Origin: Cyanobacteria bacterium UBA11370
GTDB lineage: Bacteria; Cyanobacteriota; Cyanobacteriia; Cyanobacteriales; Coleofasciculaceae
Assembly: GCA_003486645.1 (NCBI GenBank)
Contig: DNGI01000078.1
Location: forward strand, 1 to 22,872
Direction of reading: 5' to 3'
Length of the DNA: 22,872 bases
Shown in pieces: positions 1 to 6,816 of this stretch. The position numbers and the translations under genes are program-made. Positions within the stretch are counted from its first letter, which is position 1; each line of letters starts with the position of its first letter. The notes under the pieces were generated by a model. The model had not been told where the DNA came from. It did not search any database and saw nothing but the letters and a program-made list of their open reading frames with translations.

Positions 1-645
1 GGGGTGTGGGGGGGGATTAACTGTATGGGTGATTCCGGTTGCTTTTACTACGTCTCGAACAATTTGGCTAACTTCATGGGGTAAGGTGCCGCCGTTGGTG
101 TCGCATAGGACTAGCCATTCTGCACCTGCATCTGTTGCCGTTAGTAGGGTTTTGAGGGCGTAGTTGGGGTTGTGTTTGTAGCCGTCGAACCAATGTTCGG
201 CATCGTAAATGACTCGACGACCTTGGCTGCGGAGGTATTCAATTGTATCTCGGATCATTGCTAAATTTTCATCCAGGGTGGTGTTTAACCCTTCTGTGAC
301 TTGAAGATCCCAAGATTTGCCAAAAATTGTTACCCAGTGGGTTCCTGCCGCTAAAATCGCTTGTAGCATGGGATCGTCGGCGGCAGCTTTATGGGGACGG
401 CGAGTTGAACAAAAGGCGACAACTTCGGCTTGGGTTAGGGGTTCTTCTTTGAGTCGCCAGAAAAATTGTACATCTTTAGGATTCGCTCCTGGCCAGCCGC
501 CTTCTATGAAGGGAATTCCTAATTGATCGAGTTGTTTGGCAATTCGTAATTTGTCTTCGAGGGATAGGGAGAGTCCTTCACGCTGGGAACCGTCGCGTAG
601 GGTTGTGTCATAGATCCAAATTGGCTTTGATGGTTGTGAGGTCAT
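1..645 (-). CDS. cimA: Citramalate synthase-like protein (HMGL-like family), 3' end beyond window
   Basis: An open frame of 215 codons starts at ATG 645 and runs off the left edge, so the C-terminal part is not in the window. It begins with DTTLRDGSQREGLSLSLEDK at about residues 13-32, the metal- and substrate-binding signature of the isopropylmalate/homocitrate/citramalate synthase family. Further on come IEGGWPGANPKD and LCDTNGGTLPHEV, which continue the TIM barrel. The family condenses acetyl-CoA with an oxo-acid; the TLRDGSQREG form fits citramalate synthase (pyruvate to citramalate, threonine-independent isoleucine route) better than LeuA. The last visible residues, VNPPPHP, are encoded by a C-rich tract where the family normally continues towards its metal-binding histidines, so a low-complexity insertion may start here. 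It diverges from the ferredoxin gene. Choice of CimA over LeuA or a homocitrate synthase is inference. Confidence 0.8.
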   Translation of the reverse strand, partial: MTSQPSKPIWIYDTTLRDGSQREGLSLSLEDKLRIAKQLDQLGIPFIEGGWPGANPKDVQFFWRLKEEPLTQAEVVAFCSTRRPHKAAADDPMLQAILAAGTHWVTIFGKSWDLQVTEGLNTTLDENLAMIRDTIEYLRSQGRRVIYDAEHWFDGYKHNPNYALKTLLTATDAGAEWLVLCDTNGGTLPHEVSQIVRDVVKATGITHTVNPPPHP

Positions 646-660
646 GGGTTGGTAGATTGT

Positions 661-688
661 TTGAGAAAATTGTAAAGAAATGTAAAAT
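661..688 (+). promoter_or_regulatory. Candidate sigma70-type promoter for the ferredoxin gene
   Basis: TTGAGA at 661-666 and TAAAAT at 683-688 are separated by 16 bases and lie about 90 bases upstream of the ferredoxin start, in the intergenic region shared with the divergent cimA-like gene. Assignment rests only on match to the consensus. Confidence 0.35.
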
Positions 689-779
689 AAAACCATGGGG
701 TGGTTAAATCGGGATAATCAAACGCTATCGGTAAACCGACTTAGCCAAACCCGGTGGATGAAGAGTTTGGTAATCCTTA

Positions 780-1157
780 ATGCCTAAAGTAACAGCTCAA
801 GGAAAGATTTTTGAATGCGATCGCGGTAGTAATTTACGCCAGGTTTTATTAGAGCATGGCATTGAGTTATACAACGGGAATGCCAAAATTATTAATTGTA
901 TGGGCATCGGTAGTTGTGGGACTTGTGCGGTGAGGATAGAAGGGGAAGTCTCACCCCCTAATTGGAAAGATAAAGCGAGGCGAAGTCTCCCGCCCCATTC
1001 TCCCACAGCTAATCGTCGTTTGGCGTGTCAGACTAAGGTTTTAGGGGATATTAAAGTTACTAAATTTGATGGGTTTTGGGGACAAGGATCGGAAGTTGTT
1101 TGGATGCCGGAAGGGTGTAGCCAGTTGCAGGCTAATGTAGAGGGTAGTAGTTCTTGA
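780..1157 (+). CDS. 2Fe-2S ferredoxin family protein with CX5CX2C cluster motif
   Basis: 125 residues. The plant-type ferredoxin fold is recognisable from Cys40, Cys46, Cys49 in NCMGIGSCGTC and Cys83 in RRLACQ. The first spacing is CX5C rather than the CX4C of photosynthetic PetF. As I recall, this spacing together with a C-terminal extension (here about 35 residues after Cys83, with GFWGQG) is seen in the FdC2-like group, so this is probably an electron carrier outside the main photosynthetic pool; its partner cannot be told from the sequence. No strong Shine-Dalgarno is visible before ATG 780. The stop codon runs directly into a purine tandem repeat, and the last residues (GSSS) may derive from that repeat junction. 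The ferredoxin fold is well supported; the subgroup is inference. Confidence 0.88.
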   Translation: MPKVTAQGKIFECDRGSNLRQVLLEHGIELYNGNAKIINCMGIGSCGTCAVRIEGEVSPPNWKDKARRSLPPHSPTANRRLACQTKVLGDIKVTKFDGFWGQGSEVVWMPEGCSQLQANVEGSSS

Positions 1158-1199
1158 GGGGGAGAGAGGGAGAGGGGGAGAGAGGGGGAGGGGGAGAAG
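1156..1199. repeat. Purine tandem repeat (GGGGGAGA-type) abutting a stop codon
   Basis: An irregular G/A-only tract built from GGGGGAGA, GGGAGA and similar units starts within the TGA stop of the ferredoxin gene. The same unit and the same flanks (CTTGAGGGGGAGAG on the left, GGGGGAGAAGTTT on the right) recur at 2257-2281, and the unit recurs at 22840-22872. Confidence 0.85.
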
Positions 1200-1219
1200 T
1201 TTATATTGCAAGTTCTTAA

Positions 1220-1245
1220 GAAAAAAAGAAGGTGTGTGACCTTCT
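1220..1245 (-). terminator. Rho-independent terminator of the small minus-strand gene
   Basis: Read on the minus strand, AGAAGGT (1245-1239), a five-base loop and ACCTTCT (1233-1227) form a perfect 7-bp stem followed at once by a run of seven T. It lies about 60 bases after the stop of the gene at 1307-1549. The plus strand lacks a T-run, so it should not terminate the ferredoxin transcript efficiently. Confidence 0.8.
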
Positions 1246-1306
1246 CTTGATGAAAAATGAAAACAATTCTGCAATTTTACATCCTCAAGGATTAAACGGT
1301 ATTGTG

Positions 1307-1549
1307 TTAAACAACTTGAGCTACACGGATTGTTTTAAGTTCGTCGTCTCGATAGTGGCGATCGATCCAGCAACGGGGTAGGGATTCACCAGACGGGAAA
1401 ACTAGTTCTGATTTTAAGTAAGTTTCTGGATCTTGGAGTTCTTCACCTGCATGAGACTGACCAGTAATTTCAGTCCGGCATGGATTATACATACTCTCCA
1501 GTGTTAGCACTTCCACGAGGTCGCCGCTAGGCTTGTGCTTCAAGAACAT
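1307..1549 (-). CDS. Conserved small cyanobacterial protein, function unknown
   Basis: 80 residues starting MFLKHKPSGDLVEVL. The ATG at 1549 was chosen over an in-frame TTG at 1651 because AGGAGG stands four bases before it and a good promoter ends about 40 bases upstream; the longer frame would start upstream of that promoter. Central sequence HAGEELQDPETYLKSELVFPS followed by SGESLPRCWIDRHYR looks like a conserved soluble domain. I recall similar 75-85 residue proteins in many cyanobacteria, sometimes carrying an unsupported 'acetyltransferase' label; no acetyl-CoA motif is visible. It has its own promoter and terminator, so it is a monocistronic unit. Confidence 0.75.
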   Translation of the reverse strand: MFLKHKPSGDLVEVLTLESMYNPCRTEITGQSHAGEELQDPETYLKSELVFPSGESLPRCWIDRHYRDDELKTIRVAQVV

Positions 1550-1589
1550 AACGCCTCCTCTGTTATTAAATCCTAACAACTTCAAACCT

Positions 1590-1617
1590 AACATAAGTTG
1601 TTGATATAAAATGTCAA
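1590..1617 (-). promoter_or_regulatory. Promoter of the 80-residue protein gene
   Basis: On the minus strand TTGACA (1617-1612) is followed after 16 bases by TATGTT (1595-1590). Transcription would begin near 1583, giving a leader of about 34 bases that contains the AGGAGG ribosome site before ATG 1549. Confidence 0.55.
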
Positions 1618-1666
1618 ATAGTGTAAAGAGAAAAAGTTTATAAAATTGCAAAAAAGTTCACAATTT

Positions 1667-2260
1667 ATGTCATCGAATCTAAAAGTTCACTCTGAATCTG
1701 TAGAGTCTAGCGGTGGTATCTTTCATATCTCTCCGCTAATTCGCATCACATTGATTGCGTTTTATCTGGCGCTGACTATTCCTTTACCCTTTTTAGCACA
1801 AGCGTCATCAACTCCAATTCCACCTCTATTTTTATGGATCGGAATGGGTTTGGGATTGATTGCGCTTTATGGTACGTTGAGTGAACGAGTGATTGTGGAT
1901 GAGGAGAAAATTCAGGTTGCTTATCCGAGTTGGGTTCCTCGATTTTTCCGTAAAGGTTGGTCTTTATCTTGGACGGATGTTAAAGATTTAAAAATGCGAA
2001 CGACGGGTCAAGGTGGATTGGTTTACTATTTTGTAAGTGAGTCATCGGAAAAGGCTTATTTGTTACCGATGCGAGTGATAGGATTTGCGCGGTTAGTTAA
2101 GTTGGTGGAAGTTCATACGGGAATTGATACAAAAGATATTCGTCCTTTGGCACAGCCTTGGATGTATTTGATTTTGTTAGGGTTTACAGTGTTGCTGTTA
2201 CTGATAGATGGATGGACGATAGTAACAGCGATTACTCAGGGTTTAATTAATAACTCTTGA
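1667..2260 (+). CDS. Membrane protein with PH-like cytosolic segment, function unknown
   Basis: 197 residues from ATG 1667; an in-frame TTG at 1646 is less likely, and neither has a clear ribosome site. Hydrophobic segments lie at about residues 26-45 and 53-72 and near the C-terminus at about 165-188. Between them is a soluble stretch of about 90 residues rich in beta-type sequence (ERVIVDEEKIQVAYPSWV, then SLSWTDVKDLKMRT, then GGLVYYFVSES), the pattern expected of a bacterial PH-like domain held at the membrane. The family looks conserved in cyanobacteria but I do not know a function. It is divergent from the 80-residue protein gene and ends, like the ferredoxin gene, in CTCTTGA followed by the purine repeat. 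Confidence 0.72.
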   Translation: MSSNLKVHSESVESSGGIFHISPLIRITLIAFYLALTIPLPFLAQASSTPIPPLFLWIGMGLGLIALYGTLSERVIVDEEKIQVAYPSWVPRFFRKGWSLSWTDVKDLKMRTTGQGGLVYYFVSESSEKAYLLPMRVIGFARLVKLVEVHTGIDTKDIRPLAQPWMYLILLGFTVLLLLIDGWTIVTAITQGLINNS

Positions 2261-2278
2261 GGGGGAGAGGGGGAGAAG
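2259..2278. repeat. Second copy of the GGGGGAGA purine repeat at a stop codon
   Basis: A short version of the repeat at 1156-1199 with the same left flank including the stop codon and the same right flank AGAAGTTT. The two genes it follows are otherwise unrelated. Confidence 0.8.
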
Positions 2279-2370
2279 TTTGATTCAGGGTAATTAGGTG
2301 GACATCCTATAAGTCCTGATCAATAAGGTTTTCCAAAGTTACTAATATCGCTGATAAATAACTATGAATC

Positions 2371-3753
2371 TTAACCTAACGTTCTAATATATTCTCGAAA
2401 AACAGGGGATAATTTAAACCCAATTTTGTCTCCTTCTGTTGTTTTGAGCAAATAGCGTTTACTCAAAGATTGTAAGCCATTAATTAAGTCCATTGACGAT
2501 AAGGATAAGCTTTTCCTTAAATCCTCTCTTGACACGGGTTGACTAGATTTACTGACTTCTACAGCAATCTGTTGTTCTATCGGTGATAATCGTTCAAATA
2601 ATTCATTGAATCTAAATTTAATCTCTTCTGTCACAAGTAAAGCATCTTCTCTTAAAAATTCAGATACTTTACCTGCAAAAATAGTCCTAATTAAGCTAGC
2701 AATATCTTTTAGATAAATTGGATTGCCTTCATATAAATCAATTAATTTCAACCAGCTTTCCTCATCGTTTAATCCCAAGTTAGTCAGAATTTTGATATTG
2801 TCTATTCCTTCTAATTCTAAGCACTTAACAGGATATAAGTCTTCATCTAAACAGAGCATTTCTTGACATTGTTCTTGACTGATTAGGATTAAATTACTTT
2901 GATGTTCAATCTCTATCATCATTGTGAAAAAGGTTTTATAGTCTTTGTATTCAGTTTGATACTGTCCAGCAAATTGTCCTTTGGTGAATAATTCTTGCAC
3001 ATCATCAAGGACGATTATACATTTTTGCTGACGTAAAAGATTGAATAATTGCGTTAATTTATTGTCAGTTTCAATAGATTCTGTATTAACAGTCGTTAAA
3101 ATTTCAGTAATAATGCGATCTAAAGATTGGGAGAGTTTGAGGCTTTTCCAGATAACTACATCAAATTGTTGGAGGTTTAGGTCAACAAATTGTTTAACTA
3201 GGGTAGTTTTACCGATTCCACTTAGTCCTAGAACTGAGATGAGGCGAGTGTTTTGATTGGTTAGCCAGTTGGATAGGGTTTGAAGTTCGGTTGTGCGATT
3301 ATAGAAGTGGGTGATTTTTGGGGCTAGGGTTAAATCACAGTAAGATTTATTTACAAAATCGATTTCATCATCTTCATTAGAACCAATATCATTGTTTTTA
3401 ATTAATGGACATAAATTAAAACTGCTCTTAATGTCTATGCAAAATACTTTTGATGAATTCAAGGAATTCAAGGAGTCTTTTAATCTTTCTATTGTCCAAC
3501 GGAAATTTGATTTATTAACATCTTCTCCTAACTGATCAGATAAAATTCTATATAATTCACGACTAACATTACCAATATGATTTTCACTATCATAGCCAAA
3601 CTCATTAGCAATTTCAGCATAGGTTTGACCTTGCCAAATTCCTTGAACTACGTTTTTTTGTATATCATTCAGGTGATTCCCTGTATGCTTCAAGACTAGC
3701 TGATCCACCAATTGTAAAACTTCTGTTACAGTCATAGAAGTATATTTAATCAT
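2371..3753 (-). CDS. NB-ARC (STAND-type) ATPase with N-terminal HTH domain
   Basis: 460 residues if started at ATG 3753. Residues 7-92 (MTVTEVLQLVDQL, WQGQTYAEIANEFGYD, then ELYRILSDQLGE and KSNFRWTIERL) match the helix-turn-helix domain that precedes NB-ARC in many cyanobacterial ATPases of the vWA-MoxR-associated protein type. The ATPase core has the P-loop GLSGIGKTT at 176-184, Walker B CIIVLDD at 245-251, a sensor-like LILISQEQ at 287-294 and the GxP motif GNP at 343-345. A winged helix fills 380-460. The usual C-terminal WD40 or TPR sensor is absent, so this short form needs a separate partner or senses through the HTH. Homologues usually begin at the MTV corresponding to Met7 (position 3735). 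The candidate promoter would leave only about four leader bases before ATG 3753, which also favours 3735. The gene is AT-rich. It is divergent from the GTPase cassette. Confidence 0.88.
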   Translation of the reverse strand: MIKYTSMTVTEVLQLVDQLVLKHTGNHLNDIQKNVVQGIWQGQTYAEIANEFGYDSENHIGNVSRELYRILSDQLGEDVNKSNFRWTIERLKDSLNSLNSSKVFCIDIKSSFNLCPLIKNNDIGSNEDDEIDFVNKSYCDLTLAPKITHFYNRTTELQTLSNWLTNQNTRLISVLGLSGIGKTTLVKQFVDLNLQQFDVVIWKSLKLSQSLDRIITEILTTVNTESIETDNKLTQLFNLLRQQKCIIVLDDVQELFTKGQFAGQYQTEYKDYKTFFTMMIEIEHQSNLILISQEQCQEMLCLDEDLYPVKCLELEGIDNIKILTNLGLNDEESWLKLIDLYEGNPIYLKDIASLIRTIFAGKVSEFLREDALLVTEEIKFRFNELFERLSPIEQQIAVEVSKSSQPVSREDLRKSLSLSSMDLINGLQSLSKRYLLKTTEGDKIGFKLSPVFREYIRTLG

Positions 3754-3763
3754 GATTTTAATT

Positions 3764-3794
3764 ATTATAGCTTAGTGTTATCGAAGATTATCAA
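3764..3794 (-). promoter_or_regulatory. Candidate promoter of the NB-ARC ATPase gene
   Basis: On the minus strand a consensus TATAAT lies at 3769-3764, with TTGATA at 3794-3789 19 bases upstream, longer than ideal. The predicted transcription start near 3757 argues for translation from ATG 3735 or a nearly leaderless start at 3753. Confidence 0.4.
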
Positions 3795-3924
3795 GGGTTT
3801 TCGATGGATTTACTTAATAGTTTTTTACAAATAAAAAATAAAACCAAGTCTTTTCAGGTGGCAGTAGTTAGAAAAGGGTACTTAGCATGGAAGAAACTTA
3901 AGTTTGAAGTGACTGGAAAACATT

Positions 3925-4863
3925 ATGGATTTACGAGGCTTTGTTCAAAGTCTAGCAAGGGATATTCTGGGCGATCAGAAGATGTCGGAAGAAGATTTTG
4001 AAGAAATCTACAGCATGATTGAAGACAGAGTAGATAATGAACCTCCCCCTCGTTTTGCTTTTATTGGTGAAACAGGAGTAGGAAAATCTTCTACACTCAA
4101 TGCACTTTTCAACGCAGGTTTAGATGTGAGTCATATTGAGGCTTGCACTCAAATGGTGCAAGGAGTTGAAGTATCCTTTAATGAAGTTGAAGGTGTTAAT
4201 GGAGCATTAGTCGCTTATGATATGCCCGGATTGGGTGAAAGTCAATTAAAACAAAAAGAACATATTGCACTTTATGAACAAGTGTTAAAAGATGTCGATG
4301 TTGCTTTGTGGATTTTAGATGCCCAAAATCGGGCGATCGCTTCTGTACAGCAATATTTGGAAACCGAACTGAGAGCAATTCATCCTAGACTTTTAGAGCA
4401 AATGGTAATTGCCTTAAATAAAGTAGAGTTAGTATATCCGGGGGAAACCGCTTGGCATCCTTTAGCTAATTTACCTAGCGAAGAACAAGAAAAAAACATC
4501 AAAGGAAGAATCCGTGATGTTAAAAGAAAAATTCGTGAAGTCTTACCCAACTGGCAAGGAAAAATTATAGGATATTCAGCCAATAAGCGCTACAATTTAC
4601 CCCACCTTTTTGATGCGATGATGGATGCTGTTCCTAATAAAAGAAGATGGGTAGTTGCCTCTCGTAAAGCACTAGCTGATTTTCTGGAATTAGTCGATCC
4701 TCAGTTATTACCTCCAGAAAAAAGACGACAAAGAGCAAATCATCAACAACCTCAACCTTCAAAAATGTCAGATATTGTTGCTAATATGTCTCCTGAAGAG
4801 TTTGCTAAATTTGGTGGAGATAAAGAAGCATTCTTAGCGTGGGTAAAACAACAAGAACTTTAA
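3925..4863 (+). CDS. Era-like small GTPase (TRAFAC class), conflict- or membrane-associated type
   Basis: 312 residues, first gene of a plus-strand set. After a helical N-terminal region (1-40) all GTPase motifs are present: G1 GETGVGKSS at 48-56, G2 Thr75 in ACTQMVQG, G3 DMPG at 99-102, G4 NKVE at 165-168 (Glu instead of the usual Asp in NKxD), G5 SAN at 218-220. A basic, Gln-rich linker (265-277, with RRQRANHQQPQ) leads to a short helical C-terminus, MSPEEFAKFGGDKEAF. There is no hydrophobic DUF697 domain, so it is probably soluble. GGAAAA precedes the ATG by four bases. The gap to the next gene is 50 bases. The Asp-to-Glu change in G4 may alter nucleotide affinity. GTPase identity is secure; its role in a cassette with the two small proteins is inferred from position only. 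Confidence 0.88.
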   Translation: MDLRGFVQSLARDILGDQKMSEEDFEEIYSMIEDRVDNEPPPRFAFIGETGVGKSSTLNALFNAGLDVSHIEACTQMVQGVEVSFNEVEGVNGALVAYDMPGLGESQLKQKEHIALYEQVLKDVDVALWILDAQNRAIASVQQYLETELRAIHPRLLEQMVIALNKVELVYPGETAWHPLANLPSEEQEKNIKGRIRDVKRKIREVLPNWQGKIIGYSANKRYNLPHLFDAMMDAVPNKRRWVVASRKALADFLELVDPQLLPPEKRRQRANHQQPQPSKMSDIVANMSPEEFAKFGGDKEAFLAWVKQQEL

Positions 4864-4913
4864 TCAAATATCTATTGAAGATTAAGTCAACTTCAAAACT
4901 AGGAGATTTCTCC

Positions 4914-5186
4914 ATGAGAGCAGTTCCTAACGAAAACTACATTCCCAGTGATGAACTAGCTAAAATTAGAGCTAGATTAGTCAATCAAATCAACTCTATG
5001 AGTGATGCCGAATTAAGTATAGCAGCTAAATCCGAAGCAAGTTTAAGAGCTTTTGTAACCGATCTATTTAAGTCAATTGCTAGACTTTTTGGCTATATTG
5101 TTGGACAAGTAGTTGGTTTTGGCAGAGATATAGTGAGATCAATTGGTGACGGATGGGCAGAAGGCTGGAAAGCTGGACTAGGTTAA
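4914..5186 (+). CDS. Small helical protein sharing a domain with the downstream zinc-ribbon protein
   Basis: 90 residues. ATG 4914 was chosen because AGGAGA stands seven bases upstream; upstream in-frame alternatives overlap the GTPase gene. Residues 14-64 are predicted helical and align without gaps with residues 77-127 of the next gene product: the two share R.RL, IN.M, E.SI..KS, then I.RL.G and V at fixed spacing. The C-terminal third is glycine-rich and amphipathic (IVGQVVGFGRDIVRSIGDGW then AEGWKAGLG), which could lie on or in a membrane. I do not recognise a named family. It sits between the GTPase and the zinc-ribbon gene, probably co-transcribed. It could be a small effector or an adaptor of the GTPase; this is inference. 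Confidence 0.72.
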   Translation: MRAVPNENYIPSDELAKIRARLVNQINSMSDAELSIAAKSEASLRAFVTDLFKSIARLFGYIVGQVVGFGRDIVRSIGDGWAEGWKAGLG

Positions 5187-5207
5187 ATCCTTGTTTGCTT
5201 ATATAAA

Positions 5208-5241
5208 TACCTCTACAAAATAATATCTCTTTGTAGAGGTA
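5208..5241. other. Perfect 12-bp inverted repeat between the two small genes
   Basis: TACCTCTACAAA at 5208-5219 and its exact complement at 5230-5241 enclose a 10-base loop, 21 bases after the upstream stop and 34 before the next ATG. No T-run follows on the plus strand, so it is more likely an mRNA stabilising or processing hairpin, or a protein-binding site, than an efficient terminator. Confidence 0.65.
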
Positions 5242-5274
5242 AATTAACTTAATAGTTTGGTAAATAATAATAAA

Positions 5275-5703
5275 ATGGCTGAATGGATAGCATTTCCTTT
5301 TCCTAAATGTCCTAGTTGTGGTAAGCAATGGGGCAAGAACTATCATAAAGATTGTATTTTCAATGGTCAGTTATTAGTTGAGCCTAATCAGAGACAGATT
5401 AAATGTGAATCTTGTAGTGAAGAGTGGTACATTTTAAATAGTGAATTTTATTGCTCTTGTGGGTATAATTTTTATCCTTCAGAAGTAGAAAATGCTCTTT
5501 CTACAACTCAACTCTTGAGACAGCGTTTACTACAAAAAATTAATGAAATGGATAGCTATGAAAGGAGTATTAGAACAAAATCACAGAGTTCATTCCAGCA
5601 ATGGATTTATGATATTAGTTATGACATAGGAAGACTGTTAGGTACAACAGTATCGAAAGCTCAAGAACTGATTAAAAACTTTTTTGATAAGTGGTCATTT
5701 TAG
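5275..5703 (+). CDS. Zinc-ribbon protein carrying the shared helical domain
   Basis: 142 residues from ATG 5275 (an in-frame TTG at 5257 is less likely). The N-terminal half has metal-binding clusters: C12-P-S-C15 with His24 and Cys27 nearby, then C44-E-S-C47 with C60-S-C62, consistent with one or two zinc ribbons. Residues 77-127 form the domain also found in the preceding 90-residue protein, 18 identities in 45 aligned positions with no gap. The rest is a helical tail ending FFDKWSF. A zinc ribbon fused to a domain that also occurs alone next door suggests partners in one complex, possibly a nucleic-acid- or protein-recognising subunit. No family name is known to me. It lies 88 bases downstream of the preceding gene, across a hairpin. 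Confidence 0.75.
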   Translation: MAEWIAFPFPKCPSCGKQWGKNYHKDCIFNGQLLVEPNQRQIKCESCSEEWYILNSEFYCSCGYNFYPSEVENALSTTQLLRQRLLQKINEMDSYERSIRTKSQSSFQQWIYDISYDIGRLLGTTVSKAQELIKNFFDKWSF

Positions 5704-5732
5704 TTATGCTTAAAAAACCAAATTTATCTATA

Positions 5733-6251
5733 TCATGCCACTATTACCGATTTTACACTCTCAGGAAAAGCAGGAGCAATAAACTTCCCCTTATCCTCTA
5801 AACTCACATAACCCAAATTAACTGCCAATTCCATCACCTCAACTAAAAACCTTCTTAACTCTCCTAAAACCTGACTTTTCTCCAACTCATACTCCTGTTG
5901 ATTAGGCTGATAAGTAAACTTCCTTAATTGCCACTCAACCTGATCACCTATCGGCGTTAAAATTACCGTAATATGATAACTTTCTGCAAAATCTATACGA
6001 ATGCTTTTACCCTGCTCTAATTCCCCAATTTGTTCCGGAAACCGATCTTCTAATAGCATACAAATATCGGGGTCAAAAAACACAGTAAACTGAATCTCAC
6101 CAATTTCCACAACTACTCGGCGATCGCACTCATAACAAAAACGACGTAATCGCAATTCAAAATCAGATAATTCCCCTAGAGGATCGTCAGGAGGTAACGC
6201 ATAATTTTCTAGATTACGCTCGGCAAGTTTAAAATTAGAATTATATACCAA
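5733..6251 (-). CDS. Uncharacterised acidic protein, cyanobacterial
   Basis: 172 residues. Translation probably begins at TTG 6251: AGGAG lies six to seven bases upstream and the first ATG in frame is about 64 codons in. The sequence is soluble and acidic, with LSDFELRLRRFCYECDRRVV, then a beta-rich segment (VEIGEIQFTVFFDPDI, then IRIDFAESYHITVILTP) and a helical C-terminal region (LGELRRFLVEVMELAVNLGY). No catalytic motif is evident and I do not recognise the family. It converges with the zinc-ribbon gene (29-base gap) and is divergent from the DUF433 gene. Confidence 0.65.
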   Translation of the reverse strand: MVYNSNFKLAERNLENYALPPDDPLGELSDFELRLRRFCYECDRRVVVEIGEIQFTVFFDPDICMLLEDRFPEQIGELEQGKSIRIDFAESYHITVILTPIGDQVEWQLRKFTYQPNQQEYELEKSQVLGELRRFLVEVMELAVNLGYVSLEDKGKFIAPAFPESVKSVIVA

Positions 6252-6416
6252 GAAGTTCTCCTACTTCATCTACTTAATACCAAACTCTCACATAAACTTT
6301 TGAGGGAGACGCTTTCTGTTTTGTCTGATCTGCCTTTCTCAGGTGTAATTCTCTAGAGGAAACTCACCCTTAACCCGTCATAATATAAAATAGACTTCCT
6401 ACCTCAATCTAGTACT

Positions 6417-6740
6417 ATGCTAATCTCCGTCATCAAAGAACACATCGAAATTACTCCTGGAGTATGTGGCGGAAAACCTCGGATCGCTGGACATCGCATT
6501 AGAGTTCAGGATATTGTCATTTGGCATGAACAAATGGGAATGTCACCCGATGAAATTCTCTATCACTACCCCAGTATTACCTTATCGGACATCTATGCAG
6601 CCTTAGCTTATTATCACGATCATCGAGATGAAATTCGCTCCTCAATTGAAGACGATGAAGAATTCGCCTGCCAAATCAAAGCTCAAACACCATCTCTAGT
6701 GCAACAAAAATTGAAAACTCATTATCATGGCAAAGATTGA
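6417..6740 (+). CDS. DUF433 family protein, probable antitoxin
   Basis: 107 residues. ITPGVCGGKPRIAGHRIRVQ at about 12-31, DEILYHYPSITLSDIYAALA and YYHDHRDEI are the hallmarks of DUF433, a small HTH family that in type II toxin-antitoxin pairs (VapB45-like) is normally followed by an overlapping gene for a DUF5615 PIN-like toxin. The expected partner begins here at 6727, overlapping this gene by 14 bases, but closes after 29 codons. This copy therefore seems to be an orphan antitoxin. It may still regulate its own promoter; an AT-rich CATAATATAAAAT lies about 25 bases upstream of ATG 6417. Confidence 0.85.
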   Translation: MLISVIKEHIEITPGVCGGKPRIAGHRIRVQDIVIWHEQMGMSPDEILYHYPSITLSDIYAALAYYHDHRDEIRSSIEDDEEFACQIKAQTPSLVQQKLKTHYHGKD

Positions 6741-6816
6741 ATTTTATTGGGATGAAACTACTGTCAAAATTACTCTCCGATTAAAAATGAGGCTAACGCC
6801 ATGCAGTTGGAATTAA
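6727..6816 (+). pseudogene. Remnant of a DUF5615 PIN-like toxin gene
   Basis: An ATG overlapping the DUF433 gene opens a frame starting MAKIEFYWDE, which resembles the N-terminus of DUF5615 toxins (a short strand, then an acidic DE pair). The similarity stops after about 12 residues and the frame ends at TAA 6814-6816 inside the Uma2 start. The position and overlap are those of a complete toxin-antitoxin pair, so this looks like the surviving 5' end after a deletion joined it to the Uma2 gene. The family assignment rests on ten residues plus context. Confidence 0.5.

Noticed and set aside
3804..4001. Short plus-strand frame upstream of the GTPase
   Set aside because: It overlaps the GTPase start in another frame, has no ribosome site of note and its sequence shows no domain-like pattern.
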